Source: UBA5951 sp012269555 | Lineage (GTDB): Bacteria > Pseudomonadota > Alphaproteobacteria > Puniceispirillales > Puniceispirillaceae | Direction: 5' to 3' | Length of the DNA: 64,000 bases | Assembly: GCA_038147755.1 (NCBI GenBank) | Contig: JAYQTS010000003.1 | Span: 248,001-312,000 of the forward strand | Shown: piece after piece, positions 18,898 through 27,811 of the stretch | Numbering within the stretch: the stretch's first letter is position 1 | Layout of the letters: each line of letters starts with the position of its first letter | Made by a program: the position numbers and the translations under genes | Notes under the pieces: model-generated | Databases searched by the model: none | Told to the model about the DNA's origin: nothing | The model's input: the letters and a program-made list of their open reading frames with translations, nothing else

Positions 18898-19891
18898 ATG
18901 GTAAATGATTTTCTAAAAATGGGCCCTCATGATGTAGGTGGAGAGGTATCGCATTCTATAGATACCCATGACCATGGAATGAGGTATTGGGAAAAGTTCT
19001 CTAACGGACTTAGAATGGCTTTAACCTCTACAAAAATAATAACATTAGATGAATTGCGTTTGACCGCTGAGTCTTTTGGTCAAAAATATTTTGAAATGGA
19101 ATATTTTAGCAGAAATGCTCGAGCCTTGGTTGAATTATGTCAGCAGAGGGAGTTATTTACTGAGGCAGAATTTGTAGAGGAACTAAGTCGTCAGAAAAAA
19201 ATATTTGAAGTACCAATTATTAACTTACCCAATAAGGAACAAATCGCACATCTTCATGATGGGGTTGAACACAAGCACAGCCAATCTGACTTCCAAGAAG
19301 ATGAAACGGGAGAAGGCCCTCCTGAATTTTATTTTGATATGCTTTGCAGCCGCATCTATCTTGCAGAAGAAAAATTTTATTTCTGCGCAAGATATTCAAT
19401 CTAGAATAGAAAAATTTGATACAGTTTTTCCGTTTCGCGGAATATCTGTAGTTGCTAGAGCATGGGTTGACTCAAATTTTAGGAAACATTTATTAACTGA
19501 CGCAAAGACTGCAATAAAAGAAATAGGAATTCAACTTGAGTCATTTGCCGATATTATTTGCTTTGCTCAATCTGATAGTGTTCATCATATAGTAGTTTGC
19601 ACATTATGCTCCTGCTATCCTCGAACACTATTGGGGATGCCTCCAACATGGTATAAATCAAGAACTTATAGGTCTAGAGTTGTTCATGAACCGAGAGCAG
19701 TTTTAGAGGAATTTGGAACAAAAATTCCAAGTAATAAAGAAGTTAAAGTTCATGACTCAAATGCAGATATGAGATATCTAATTCTACCCCAAAGGCCGAA
19801 GGGCACAGAAGGGTGGAATGAAAAGGAGCTAACCCAACTTATTTCACGAGATCATTTAGTAGGTGTCAGGATCCCAGAAGATGTCATATAG
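18898..19891 (+). CDS. Fused nitrile hydratase: beta N-terminal domain plus cobalt-type alpha subunit (copy 1, frameshifted)
   Basis: Nitrile hydratase converts a nitrile to an amide. Residues 1-95 match the N-terminal half of the beta subunit (GPHDVGGE, WEKFSNGLRMAL, LDELRLTAES with the conserved Arg). A His/acid-rich linker follows (HLHDGVEHKH, SDFQEDETGEGPPE). The rest is a complete alpha subunit with metal site VCTLCSCYP (the CTLCSC form typical of cobalt enzymes), GMPPTWYKS and YRSRVVHEPR. One extra T in the T3 run at 19343-19345 breaks the frame after FDML; correction continues as AAASILQKKN and gives 330 residues. No ribosome site is visible before the ATG. The separate beta C-terminal gene overlaps its end. 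The family also includes thiocyanate hydrolase, so the substrate could be thiocyanate. Confidence 0.85.
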
Positions 19892-20192
19892 TAATAGCGT
19901 TGAACCAAACCCTAAATTTAGAACAAATGATAAGATTATGATTTCTAAAAGGGGTTCTGAAGGACATTGCAGAACCCCTGCTTATATTAGAGGGAAAATA
20001 GGTCTAATCGAGCGTCATTGTGGTAATTTCCGAAATCCGGAACAGTTGGCAGAAAACGTAAAGAATGCTGATATTATACCTTTATATAGATGCGTATTTA
20101 AACAACATCACATTTGGGATAATTATAATGGTTCGAATTCTGATACGCTTGAGCTTGAGGTTTATGAGCACTGGATAGAAGAAACATCTTAA
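19881..20192 (+). CDS. Nitrile hydratase beta-subunit C-terminal (SH3-like) domain as a separate protein
   Basis: A 103-residue protein matching only the C-terminal barrel of nitrile hydratase beta or the thiocyanate hydrolase alpha subunit. It contains FRTNDKIMISKR, CRTPAYIRGKIGLIERHCG (the conserved Arg of the RYVRG-type motif that contacts the alpha active site), and PLYRCVFKQHHIW before VYEHWIEE. The ATG at 19881 overlaps the upstream gene by 11 bases and has AGGA upstream, so the two are coupled and probably form one complex. Copy 2 of the fused gene has no such neighbour. An alternative is a beta-like activator or chaperone. Confidence 0.82.
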   Translation: MSYSNSVEPNPKFRTNDKIMISKRGSEGHCRTPAYIRGKIGLIERHCGNFRNPEQLAENVKNADIIPLYRCVFKQHHIWDNYNGSNSDTLELEVYEHWIEETS

Positions 20193-20205
20193 AAATGAAA
20201 AAATC

Positions 20206-21540
20206 TTAATTTATTGTGCTTACCGGCAGTTTTCCAAAATAGTTTTTCATTTTATTTTCTATTTCGTTACAATAACTTAATAATTGTTTATCTTTATTTT
20301 GTGGCCCAATGACTTGTATTCCTACTGGTAGACCATTAGCCCCAAGAAAATAAGGAAGATTTACGCATGGTACATACATTAATGTCCAAAGATGATTAAA
20401 ACTATATTTTGGGATTTCCATAAGTTCCTTAGGAGCCTCACCAATTGCACTTGGTGAAATAATAACATCAATCTCTGTAAAAATTTTTTTAAGAATAGAT
20501 CTTGTATATTCAGCTTCTTCTAGTGCTTCTTGATAATCTTGAAAGGTAATATCTTCTAAAAATTTAATGGCCCATTTAAACCATGGGTTAAATGATTCAA
20601 AATGATTTTTTATTTCTTGTTTGTGTGCTTCTCGTAACTCCCAAGAATAAATCACTTGAAAAGAACGTTCCATTACTTTGTCAAATTCTGGTGGAAGATT
20701 GATTTCCTCTAAAATACAATCTGTTGTCTTAAGAGATTCAATTGATTTTTTAATTGCAATTTTTGTATCTATACTAGCTGCATGCCAATTTGATGTTTTA
20801 CAAATCCCAACTCTGATTGGGGGATTTATACTAAAAAAACTATTGGAGTTTAAGTCATTGGTAAGCACTTGTCTTAATAACTCTATATCTTCTAAGCACC
20901 GCGCAAAGTGTCCAACCGTATCAATCGAAGGTTTCAAATGCTTAATGCCAGCCCCCGTTATGTGTCCAAAACTTCCCTTATAACCAAAAACTCCGCAAAG
21001 AGATGCAGGTCTTATAATCGAACCACCTGTTTGAGTTCCATTAGAAATTGGAACCATAAAATCAGCTACACTAGCAGCTGAACCCATAGAAGAAACTCCT
21101 GGTGTACGGTCTAGGGCATGGGGATTTAAGGTGGGACCAGGGTAGGGGCCTGCAAATTCAGAGGTAATCGTTTTTCCAAGAAATATCAAACCAGCATTCC
21201 TTAAGATTTTTATCACTTCTGTATCTTTTTGAGGTCGAAAACCTGGATAAATAGAGGTTCCGTATTCTGTAGGCATATCCTTTGTATCAAAATTATCTTT
21301 AATCGCCATTGGGATTCCGGATAAAGGTGATAAAGTTTTTAGCTGATTTAAATAATCTAGGTGTTGTTCAATTTTACTTTCATTAATGTATTTCCATGCT
21401 TTAACTTTAGGGTTTCTTAATTTTATTCTTTTAAAACAATCTCTAATAATATCTGAAGGCTGACATTGAGCCTCAGAGATCAATGATGCTAATTTTGTAG
21501 CAGTAAAGTGATTTAATGTTTTGTTCAGGTTTGGAGACAT
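20206..21540 (-). CDS. Amidase (amidase-signature family)
   Basis: Hydrolyses an amide to acid and ammonia, the natural second step after nitrile hydratase. 444 residues, intact. The Ser-cisSer-Lys triad is visible: Lys in IPMAIKDNFDT, the Ser pair region PGVSSMGSAASVAD, and the nucleophile loop GTQTGGSIIRPAS. The usual GGSSGGSA signature reads GVSSMGSA, a mild deviation. The C-terminal YVPCVNLPYF and GLPVGIQVIGP motifs are normal. It lies on the minus strand between the two fused nitrile hydratase genes, so it has its own promoter. Role in the pathway is inferred from position. Confidence 0.88.
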   Translation of the reverse strand: MSPNLNKTLNHFTATKLASLISEAQCQPSDIIRDCFKRIKLRNPKVKAWKYINESKIEQHLDYLNQLKTLSPLSGIPMAIKDNFDTKDMPTEYGTSIYPGFRPQKDTEVIKILRNAGLIFLGKTITSEFAGPYPGPTLNPHALDRTPGVSSMGSAASVADFMVPISNGTQTGGSIIRPASLCGVFGYKGSFGHITGAGIKHLKPSIDTVGHFARCLEDIELLRQVLTNDLNSNSFFSINPPIRVGICKTSNWHAASIDTKIAIKKSIESLKTTDCILEEINLPPEFDKVMERSFQVIYSWELREAHKQEIKNHFESFNPWFKWAIKFLEDITFQDYQEALEEAEYTRSILKKIFTEIDVIISPSAIGEAPKELMEIPKYSFNHLWTLMYVPCVNLPYFLGANGLPVGIQVIGPQNKDKQLLSYCNEIENKMKNYFGKLPVSTIN

Positions 21541-21654
21541 ATTTTACAAAAATTTGAATTTCTAATAACTTGACCAAATATCTTTATTATATTGTAATTA
21601 AGAACTTTAAAATAGTATAGATTGCCCTCTTTAAGAAAAGAAATGAAAGAAATA

Positions 21655-22644
21655 ATGCCAAATAATTATCTAAAAATGGGCCCTCATGATGTTGGTGGAG
21701 AATTTGATAATAAAATAGATACTCATGATCATGGTATGACTTATTGGGAAAAATTTTCAAATGGCTTAGTCTTATGTGTGCCGGAAACAGGGTTGATAAA
21801 ACTCGATGAATTAAGAAAAACTGCAGAATCATTCGGTGATGATTATTTTAAAATGGATTATTTTAAGAGAGTTGGATTATCGCTAGTCGAGTTATGTATT
21901 CGCAGAAATATATTTGATAGAAGCGACTTGGCAAACGAAAAAAAAATTGCCAAAAAAAATTTTGAAGTACCTATTCTTGATCTACCCGACCCAAAGTTTA
22001 TTACACACCTTCATAATGGCATAGAACACAATCATAAACAATCTGACTTTCAGGAGGATGAGTACGGAGAGGGACCTCCAGAATATTATTTTGATATGTT
22101 AGCAACTGCCCAAATACTTCATAGTAAAAATATTATCTCGCTAGAGGATATACAGAAAAAAATAGATAATTTTGAAAAAACATACCCAGCAAGAGGGATT
22201 TCAGTTGTAACGAAGGCTTGGACAGATCCTGCTTTTAAGGCTGCACTAATAAATGATGCAAAATCGGCAATATATGATATGGGTATTCACCTCGAGTCAT
22301 TCGCTGATATTATCTGTTTTGCTCATGATAGCAGTACACATCATGTAGTTGTTTGTACACTATGCTCCTGTTATCCTAGAACATTGCTCGGTATGCCTCC
22401 TTCCTGGTATAAATCACGAAGCTACCGGTCACGGGTTGTCCATGAACCTCGCAAAGTTCTTGAAGAATTTGGAACCATTATTCCTGAAAATAAGGAGGTT
22501 AAGGTTCATGACTCCAATGCAGATATGCGTTATTTAGTTTTACCAGAGCGGCCTTCGGGAACAGAAAACTGGGACGAAGAGGAATTATCTAAATTAATTT
22601 CTAGAGACCATCTAGTTGGTATAAGAGTGCCAACTTTAAAGTAA
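21655..22644 (+). CDS. Fused nitrile hydratase beta(N)-alpha, copy 2 (intact)
   Basis: An intact 329-residue paralogue of the gene at 18898 and the best proof of the fusion. Beta N-terminal domain at residues 1-95 (GPHDVGGE, WEKFSNGL, LDELR with Arg54). Linker at 105-140 (HLHNGIEHNH, QSDFQEDEYGEGPPE). Alpha subunit at 145-329 with the metal claw CTLCSC at 234-239, then PPSWYKSRSYRSRVVHEPR. In known enzymes the second and third cysteines of the claw are oxidised to sulfinate and sulfenate. The start ATG 21655 aligns with copy 1 (MPNNYLKMG against MVNDFLKMG). No beta C-terminal gene follows; it may share the one at 19881. Downstream genes are convergent. Confidence 0.88.
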   Translation: MPNNYLKMGPHDVGGEFDNKIDTHDHGMTYWEKFSNGLVLCVPETGLIKLDELRKTAESFGDDYFKMDYFKRVGLSLVELCIRRNIFDRSDLANEKKIAKKNFEVPILDLPDPKFITHLHNGIEHNHKQSDFQEDEYGEGPPEYYFDMLATAQILHSKNIISLEDIQKKIDNFEKTYPARGISVVTKAWTDPAFKAALINDAKSAIYDMGIHLESFADIICFAHDSSTHHVVVCTLCSCYPRTLLGMPPSWYKSRSYRSRVVHEPRKVLEEFGTIIPENKEVKVHDSNADMRYLVLPERPSGTENWDEEELSKLISRDHLVGIRVPTLK

Positions 22645-22698
22645 AACTAAAATTAATAAATTAGTTCTTACTTTAAAAACACGTTACTACTTATTGTA

Positions 22699-23478
22699 TT
22701 AAATTGCTATTTTTTCATACGGTCCAAGTAATCCTTCAATTACTTTAGGTATTGTTTCTTCAACATTCATAATTGGTAATCCATGTGTTGGACCAATGCA
22801 TTGTACATTAAGTTCTTTTATAAGCTTGATAAGCCTTTCCGAATATATGTTCATGTCTACAAAATTTGTCCAAAACAAAGCAAGTTCTGCAAACACAGAA
22901 GTAACTTCAAACAGATTTAGTGATTCTGCTTCTTCTGCAAGTTTTCCGCAATGTCCATCCCAATGATAATGGCTGTAAGCAAATCCATCACCAGGAAATA
23001 ATATTCGTTGTGGGTGAATAAAACCCCATAAAGAAGTTCTTATGTCTCTTACAACTGGCTCAGCAGTGATAAATTCCATTCCACCCAAATCGATTTTTTC
23101 ACCTACCTCCATGGATTGAAAATTATCCGTGAACATAGGAAACGCCATATGATAGTCACTAACATCACCAATAACTTTTACATCAGGATATAAATTAAGG
23201 AAACGGGCTATACCTCCTGCATGAGGTGTCTCTTGATGAGTAGTGAAAATATATTTTAAGGGAACATGTTTTTTATTTAGTATTTTTATCATTTGTTCAT
23301 GAAGAATGTTAAAATCTTTTGGGTGTCCTGTTTCTACAAGAAGCGCCTTATCGTTTCCTATAACTAAATAAGATGAATTATATGAATGATATGTTTTTCC
23401 TTGATAATGCTGTACGAGGCAGTCACCTAACCAAAAAATGTTCTTCAAAATTTCTCGTGGTAAACTATTTTTATGCAC
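22699..23478 (-). CDS. Metallo-beta-lactamase-fold protein, flavodiiron-like metal site
   Basis: 259 residues with the MBL fold: YLVIGNDKALLVETG, then TTHQETPHAGG in place of HxHxDH, PGDGFAYSHYHWDGH, and a final GPTHG histidine. The HxExxH pattern resembles the di-iron beta-lactamase domain of flavodiiron proteins (HxExDH) more than zinc hydrolases, but no flavodoxin domain is attached. It is the last gene of the ABC transporter operon, 2 bases after another MBL protein. It could be a hydrolase or an oxygen- or redox-handling partner; activity is unknown. Confidence 0.75.
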   Translation of the reverse strand: MHKNSLPREILKNIFWLGDCLVQHYQGKTYHSYNSSYLVIGNDKALLVETGHPKDFNILHEQMIKILNKKHVPLKYIFTTHQETPHAGGIARFLNLYPDVKVIGDVSDYHMAFPMFTDNFQSMEVGEKIDLGGMEFITAEPVVRDIRTSLWGFIHPQRILFPGDGFAYSHYHWDGHCGKLAEEAESLNLFEVTSVFAELALFWTNFVDMNIYSERLIKLIKELNVQCIGPTHGLPIMNVEETIPKVIEGLLGPYEKIAI

Positions 23479-23480
23479 TG

Positions 23481-24356
23481 TTACCTCAAATGATTTCTAG
23501 AAACATAATATGCTTTAGTATTTGAAACATCAAACTCTGCAAGAATAGCATCTAACTTAACGAACTGTTTTTCTACCAAATCTTTGCCACGAAACAATTT
23601 ACCATAACCAGGCGCAATGGTTTTGATATCATATTTATCAAATATATGATTTATATTTTTCCGAAGCAAGTTTGTTTTAGCACCTTCTAACCACCAATAT
23701 CTAGTATTCAACATAAAAGATTTTATAAACTGGCTTTCACAAAACAAATCATCTTTTTCTAGAATCCAGGTGTCAACGGAATTTTGAGAAACACCGTAAG
23801 TAAACATATCAGACGTAAAAAGTGTCTTACTTATATTATCATAAACCCATGCTGTATTTATGAGTCTTAAAGGTGCTGACATAATTTCTATAACTCTACC
23901 TGTTTTAAAGCCAATTTCGCATTCAATATGTTTTCCAATGACATGAGTTGGAATTTTTCTAAGACTATGATCGCGTTCTCTATCTGTGAAATCAAACCAA
24001 TCTGGTGCATCAGGTTGTGCGAGATAATAACCTTGGGTATTAAATTTTTGAGAAATCGATTTAACGTTGCCAACTGTCATAAATTCATTTACGCGAGTAG
24101 GAAGTATAGACAAAGGCGTATCAAAGGAAATAACCCTGGATAACTGATTTAAAATAGAATCCTTATGATAAAGGTATCCTGTATCTATTAAAAATGCTCC
24201 TGTATCTTCTTTCAAGACATAACAATTTAATGGTGCAAAACCCGTTAAATTTGGAGGAAAAGCAATTAATCTTCCATCCAACTTAACTATATTTTGAAGA
24301 AGAAATAATTTATCCTTTTCAAGTTCTAAAACTTCTCCATTTTTATTTTTATTCAT
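23481..24356 (-). CDS. Metallo-beta-lactamase-fold protein without HxHxDH
   Basis: About 291 residues. The MBL fold is suggested by LNCYVLKEDTGAFLIDTGYL near the start, the mid strand TAWVYDNISKTLFTSDMFTYG holding an aspartate, and the late IKTIAPGYGKL. The metal motif position reads LPTRVNEFMTVGNV, so the usual histidines are missing, and the final histidine is replaced by Tyr in GYG. It is therefore probably not a classical zinc hydrolase and may be a non-catalytic partner of the MBL protein that follows. ATG 24356 is chosen; a TTG at 24383 is possible. It sits 40 bases after the hydrolase in the ABC operon. Confidence 0.65.
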   Translation of the reverse strand: MNKNKNGEVLELEKDKLFLLQNIVKLDGRLIAFPPNLTGFAPLNCYVLKEDTGAFLIDTGYLYHKDSILNQLSRVISFDTPLSILPTRVNEFMTVGNVKSISQKFNTQGYYLAQPDAPDWFDFTDRERDHSLRKIPTHVIGKHIECEIGFKTGRVIEIMSAPLRLINTAWVYDNISKTLFTSDMFTYGVSQNSVDTWILEKDDLFCESQFIKSFMLNTRYWWLEGAKTNLLRKNINHIFDKYDIKTIAPGYGKLFRGKDLVEKQFVKLDAILAEFDVSNTKAYYVSRNHLR

Positions 24357-24396
24357 ATCGCATTTACTTTTAAAGATATTCAATTAAGTGGCTTAT

Positions 24397-25197
24397 TTAT
24401 AGTTCATTCAGGAACTTTGTAACTTTGCTATTAAAAATTTCAGGTTGCTCAATATTTGATAAATGCCCTGCGCCAGTAATTATTTCTAGTTTAGCGCCAG
24501 GTATTTCATTTGCTATTTCATTTGCTAAACTCGGTGGTGTAAGACTATCTAGTTCTCCGACCACAACAAGGGTTGGAACATTAATTTTGCTCAAAATATC
24601 AGTATGATCACTTTTGACTGATGCTTCTATTGATTTTATATAGCTAAATTTATGCAATCTATTCATTGAATCTACTAACTGGTCATATACGTTTTTATTA
24701 TTAACATCCCCTATAAGAGTTTTAGCCACAATTGGTGCGATATCACTTGGCTCCTTGCCTGATATAAGGGGTTCCTTTCTGAGTCTAATAAATTCATTCT
24801 GTTGTTCTTTAGTAAAATGTTTGAAGCCTTTATGCGTATCACACAGAACTAAGGAAGCTACTTTAGTAGGAAAGTTTTTAAAAAAAGTGAATGCAATCCT
24901 ACCTCCCATCGACAATCCAACAATATGGGCTTTTTCATATGAAAAATATTCAATTACTTTATTTAAGTCTGCTGCAAAATCATCAAAGTTTAATTCTCCA
25001 TCATAATCGTCACTATCACCATAGCCTCTAGCATCCCAAGCAACTGTCTTAAAATGTTTTGAGAAACTCTCTATATTTGGGATCCAATTTCTTTTATTTC
25101 CTCCAATTCCATGCAGTAAAACTACTAAATCTCCATCACCGCATTCATCGACTGAAATGAAAGGGGCAGGGCCAATCCTATGTGTTAATTTTTTCAA
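24397..25197 (-). CDS. Alpha/beta hydrolase (enol-lactonase/esterase type)
   Basis: 266 residues, intact. It has the oxyanion loop VVLLHGIGGNKRNW, nucleophile elbow GLSMGGRIAF, acid in VVVGELDSLTPP and catalytic His in GAGHLSNIEQPE. The best family fit is the 3-oxoadipate enol-lactonase-like or carboxylesterase group. It begins 1 base after the second permease gene, so it is co-translated with the importer and probably acts on the imported compound. A second hydrolase of the same fold is at 17775; the two are clearly different proteins. Confidence 0.87.
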   Translation of the reverse strand: MKKLTHRIGPAPFISVDECGDGDLVVLLHGIGGNKRNWIPNIESFSKHFKTVAWDARGYGDSDDYDGELNFDDFAADLNKVIEYFSYEKAHIVGLSMGGRIAFTFFKNFPTKVASLVLCDTHKGFKHFTKEQQNEFIRLRKEPLISGKEPSDIAPIVAKTLIGDVNNKNVYDQLVDSMNRLHKFSYIKSIEASVKSDHTDILSKINVPTLVVVGELDSLTPPSLANEIANEIPGAKLEIITGAGHLSNIEQPEIFNSKVTKFLNEL

Positions 25198-25198
25198 A

Positions 25199-25963
25199 CT
25201 AGCTCTCCTTTATATTTATGGAATACTTATTGGCAATTGGTTTCAAAAGTAAAAAGTCTATAGCCGAAAAAAGTAGAACAATTAAGAGGCAAATTGCCAA
25301 GACTTTTTCAGAGTCTGCATTATTTTGTGCCTGTTGGAGAAGCCAACCGAGACCAGAACTAGCTCCAAATAATTCTGCTACTATAGCTATTTTCCAGGCA
25401 ATCCCGTAGGAAATTCTAATTCCTGCAATTATAAAGGGAAGAGCAAGGGGCAAGTCGATTTTGAAGAATGTCAAAATACGGTTTCTAGAAAAACTAATAC
25501 CCATCTCTTTAATTTCTTTATCAACTTGGCGGAACCCTTGAATACAATTAATCAGACAAAAGGGTATTATGATCATTATTTCGACAAAAATAACTGTAAT
25601 ATCTGAAATAGAAAACCATATAACCCCTAAAATTGCCCAACCTATAGAAGGAAAACTATTCAAAACAATCAATATGTTACTTTCTATAATTATAGTAAAA
25701 ACATAATTTGTTCTTGATAAAATTGCCAAAGTAATCGAAACAATGGCCGCAAAAATTAAAGCAACTGTTACCCTAAACATACTTATAGCTATGTGTTGAA
25801 AACCCTCTAGATTTACAGCTAACTGGAATAGGGCAATCAACACTTCTAAAGGTTCAGGTAAAATAAAGTCTGGTATATCTTTGGCAATAAACCACCAAAA
25901 AATACAAAAAGTCATGATGATTGTTTCCGATATCGGATTCACAATTTTCGATGATTTAATCAC
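25199..25963 (-). CDS. ABC transporter permease (NitT/TauT-like), second
   Basis: 254 residues, about six membrane helices, inner membrane. The EAA loop that contacts the ATPase is visible: KEMGISFSRNRILTFFKIDLPLALP, followed by IIAGIRISYGIAWKIAIVAELFGASSGLG, typical of the SsuC/TauC branch. The start is a GTG at 25963. It lies 15 bases after the first permease. The two permeases are diverged homologues and could form a heterodimer with one ATPase. Substrate unknown; the neighbours suggest a small organic nitrogen compound or ester. Confidence 0.87.
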   Translation of the reverse strand: MIKSSKIVNPISETIIMTFCIFWWFIAKDIPDFILPEPLEVLIALFQLAVNLEGFQHIAISMFRVTVALIFAAIVSITLAILSRTNYVFTIIIESNILIVLNSFPSIGWAILGVIWFSISDITVIFVEIMIIIPFCLINCIQGFRQVDKEIKEMGISFSRNRILTFFKIDLPLALPFIIAGIRISYGIAWKIAIVAELFGASSGLGWLLQQAQNNADSEKVLAICLLIVLLFSAIDFLLLKPIANKYSINIKES

Positions 25964-25978
25964 GAATATATCTTTTAT

Positions 25979-26722
25979 CTAAGTGTCGTTGTATTGGAGA
26001 GAAAAAAGAATTTCTGCTATTATTACGAAGGTGATAATGAATGCTATGACTGCAAAAATCATCTCCGTTTCGAATTCTTGTCTGGATTTGTTGAGTATGT
26101 ATCCCATTCCTCCAGCGCCTCCAAATAATTCTGCGGTTAAAACAACTTTCCAACTTACTCCAAAGCTTGTTCTCAGAGTTGTAAAGGCATAGGGAAAGAG
26201 CATTGGAGCCTTTAACGTTACTAGTAGTTTTTTTGAATTCCTTGTAAGACTTTTTCCAAGTTCTAAAATCTCTGTATCCATCTCCAATATTCCAGTTCTA
26301 AGATTAATAATTGCAAATGGAATCAAAACCATTGTAACTGCAAAAATTACAGTAAACGAATTTATTCCAAACCATAATATTGCTATAAATAACCAGCCAA
26401 CACCGGAAAATGAATTTAGAAACGGTGTAAGTCGATGGTCAATAAAAAACTCAAAATGTGCATTATACAATGGTAGAAGAGAGAAGAAAGTGCCAACGCA
26501 AAAAGCGATAAAAATCGAAGTAATTATATGAAAAAGAGATAAACCAATTTGTCGTATTAAGTCTATATCTAAAACTATATTCACCATAGCCGTTGTAACC
26601 ATCATTGGTGAAGGCAATTGATATGAAGGCATGAAGCCTGAATATATATGCCAGACTATAATTAGAAAAACCCAGAAAACTGCAGAAACAAAAAGTTTTG
26701 TATTATTAAAAATAATTTTCAT
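25979..26722 (-). CDS. ABC transporter permease (NitT/TauT-like), first
   Basis: 247 residues with about six membrane helices. The EAA loop reads LELGKSLTRNSKKLLVTLKA, then the family motif TTLRTSFGVSWKVVLTAELFGGAGGMGY, as in SsuC/TauC permeases. It begins 30 bases after the binding-protein gene and precedes the second permease by 15 bases, within a seven-gene operon. The N-terminal region has a long hydrophobic stretch (VSAVFWVFLIIVWHIYSG) as first helix. Confidence 0.87.
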   Translation of the reverse strand: MKIIFNNTKLFVSAVFWVFLIIVWHIYSGFMPSYQLPSPMMVTTAMVNIVLDIDLIRQIGLSLFHIITSIFIAFCVGTFFSLLPLYNAHFEFFIDHRLTPFLNSFSGVGWLFIAILWFGINSFTVIFAVTMVLIPFAIINLRTGILEMDTEILELGKSLTRNSKKLLVTLKAPMLFPYAFTTLRTSFGVSWKVVLTAELFGGAGGMGYILNKSRQEFETEMIFAVIAFIITFVIIAEILFSLQYNDT

Positions 26723-26752
26723 TTCAACTTAATTTTCTGGGTTTTTTTGTAT

Positions 26753-27730
26753 TTAATCCACTACTATAGTTTCAGTCCAAATAGTATCTCGGACATCTGG
26801 AGCAGCTTTAAGCATTCCAAGCTTTACTGACTCATCCCATAACATTTGTATTGCTTTCATATCATCGTTACTCATCAATACAGGAAAATCGCTATATTCA
26901 GCAAACCAACGTTGAAGAAATTTTGCATCAGTATCATTTTCATTTGCTACAGCTTTAAAAACTTCGTCAGGGTTTGATTTTGCGTATTCTACGGATTGAT
27001 GAAGTAAACGGAGAAATTCTTTGTGTATTTCTGGATTTTTATCTAATTTTTCACCATAGCCTGCAAGAACAGCTGAGACACCCCTTACACCAAAACTTTT
27101 ATAATTATCTGGAGCAGTCGAGACAATTGACCGAAATGATTTAGTATTTTGTGCCTGATAAGCTTGCGAATGAATTAGCGTTGCGGCATCCACGGTACCA
27201 GATTCTAAAGCTGCTGGCATAGCTGGAGGTGGCATCTCAACAAACTCGATATCTCCACTTTCTAAATCCACATTAAATCCATGTGCATTTGCAAGGGCTA
27301 TTCTGATAAGAGTTATTCCAGAAGAACCAAGAGAATAAACTGCTAATTTTTTACCTTTTTAATCAGCTGCAGATTGCAGCACACTATCACTTTTAACCCA
27401 AATATCTGAACCTTCACCTCCTTTATGATACCGAAGTGCAGTTCCTACAATTCTTAGGTCTAATCCTTTTGAGCGTGCCCTTGGAATAGCCATTCCAGCT
27501 GTCTGAATCACGTCATAAGTTTTTGATACAGTTGCTTGAATGAGTGCTGGAATTTGAAGCGCGTCCGCTTTCACTTCGATAATATCTGAAGTGACCTTAC
27601 CATTTTTTAACGCCCACATAACAGCTTCATGACTTGGGTCAGCTAAATAACCAAACTTTATCAATTCCTTCGCCATTAAAGATGGACTTAGAATAATAAA
27701 AAACGAGAATGCTATAAGTATTCTTTTCAT
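26753..27730 (-). CDS. ABC transporter periplasmic substrate-binding protein with an in-frame TAA
   Basis: NMT1/THI5-like (NitT/TauT type) binding protein, 325 codons. The signal peptide is MKRILIAFSFFIILSPSLMA. Lobe 1 contains IKFGYLADPSHEAVMWALKN and VIQTAGMAIPRARSKGLDLRIVG. The frame meets TAA at 27359-27361 and continues in the same frame with KGKKLAVYSLGSSG. Homologues usually read D-L-K-G-K here, so a single TTA to TAA change would explain it. Lobe 2 has PPPAMPAALESGTVDAATLIHSQAY. All flanking operon genes are intact, so I favour a point error or recent mutation. If real, import would be lost. Confidence 0.8.
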
Positions 27731-27811
27731 TTAATTCACCTTTGTTTTTGCCAAATTTTCAAATACTAATTTTAAATCTTTCTTTAATATTACGCAATTC
27801 GTCAGATATAT

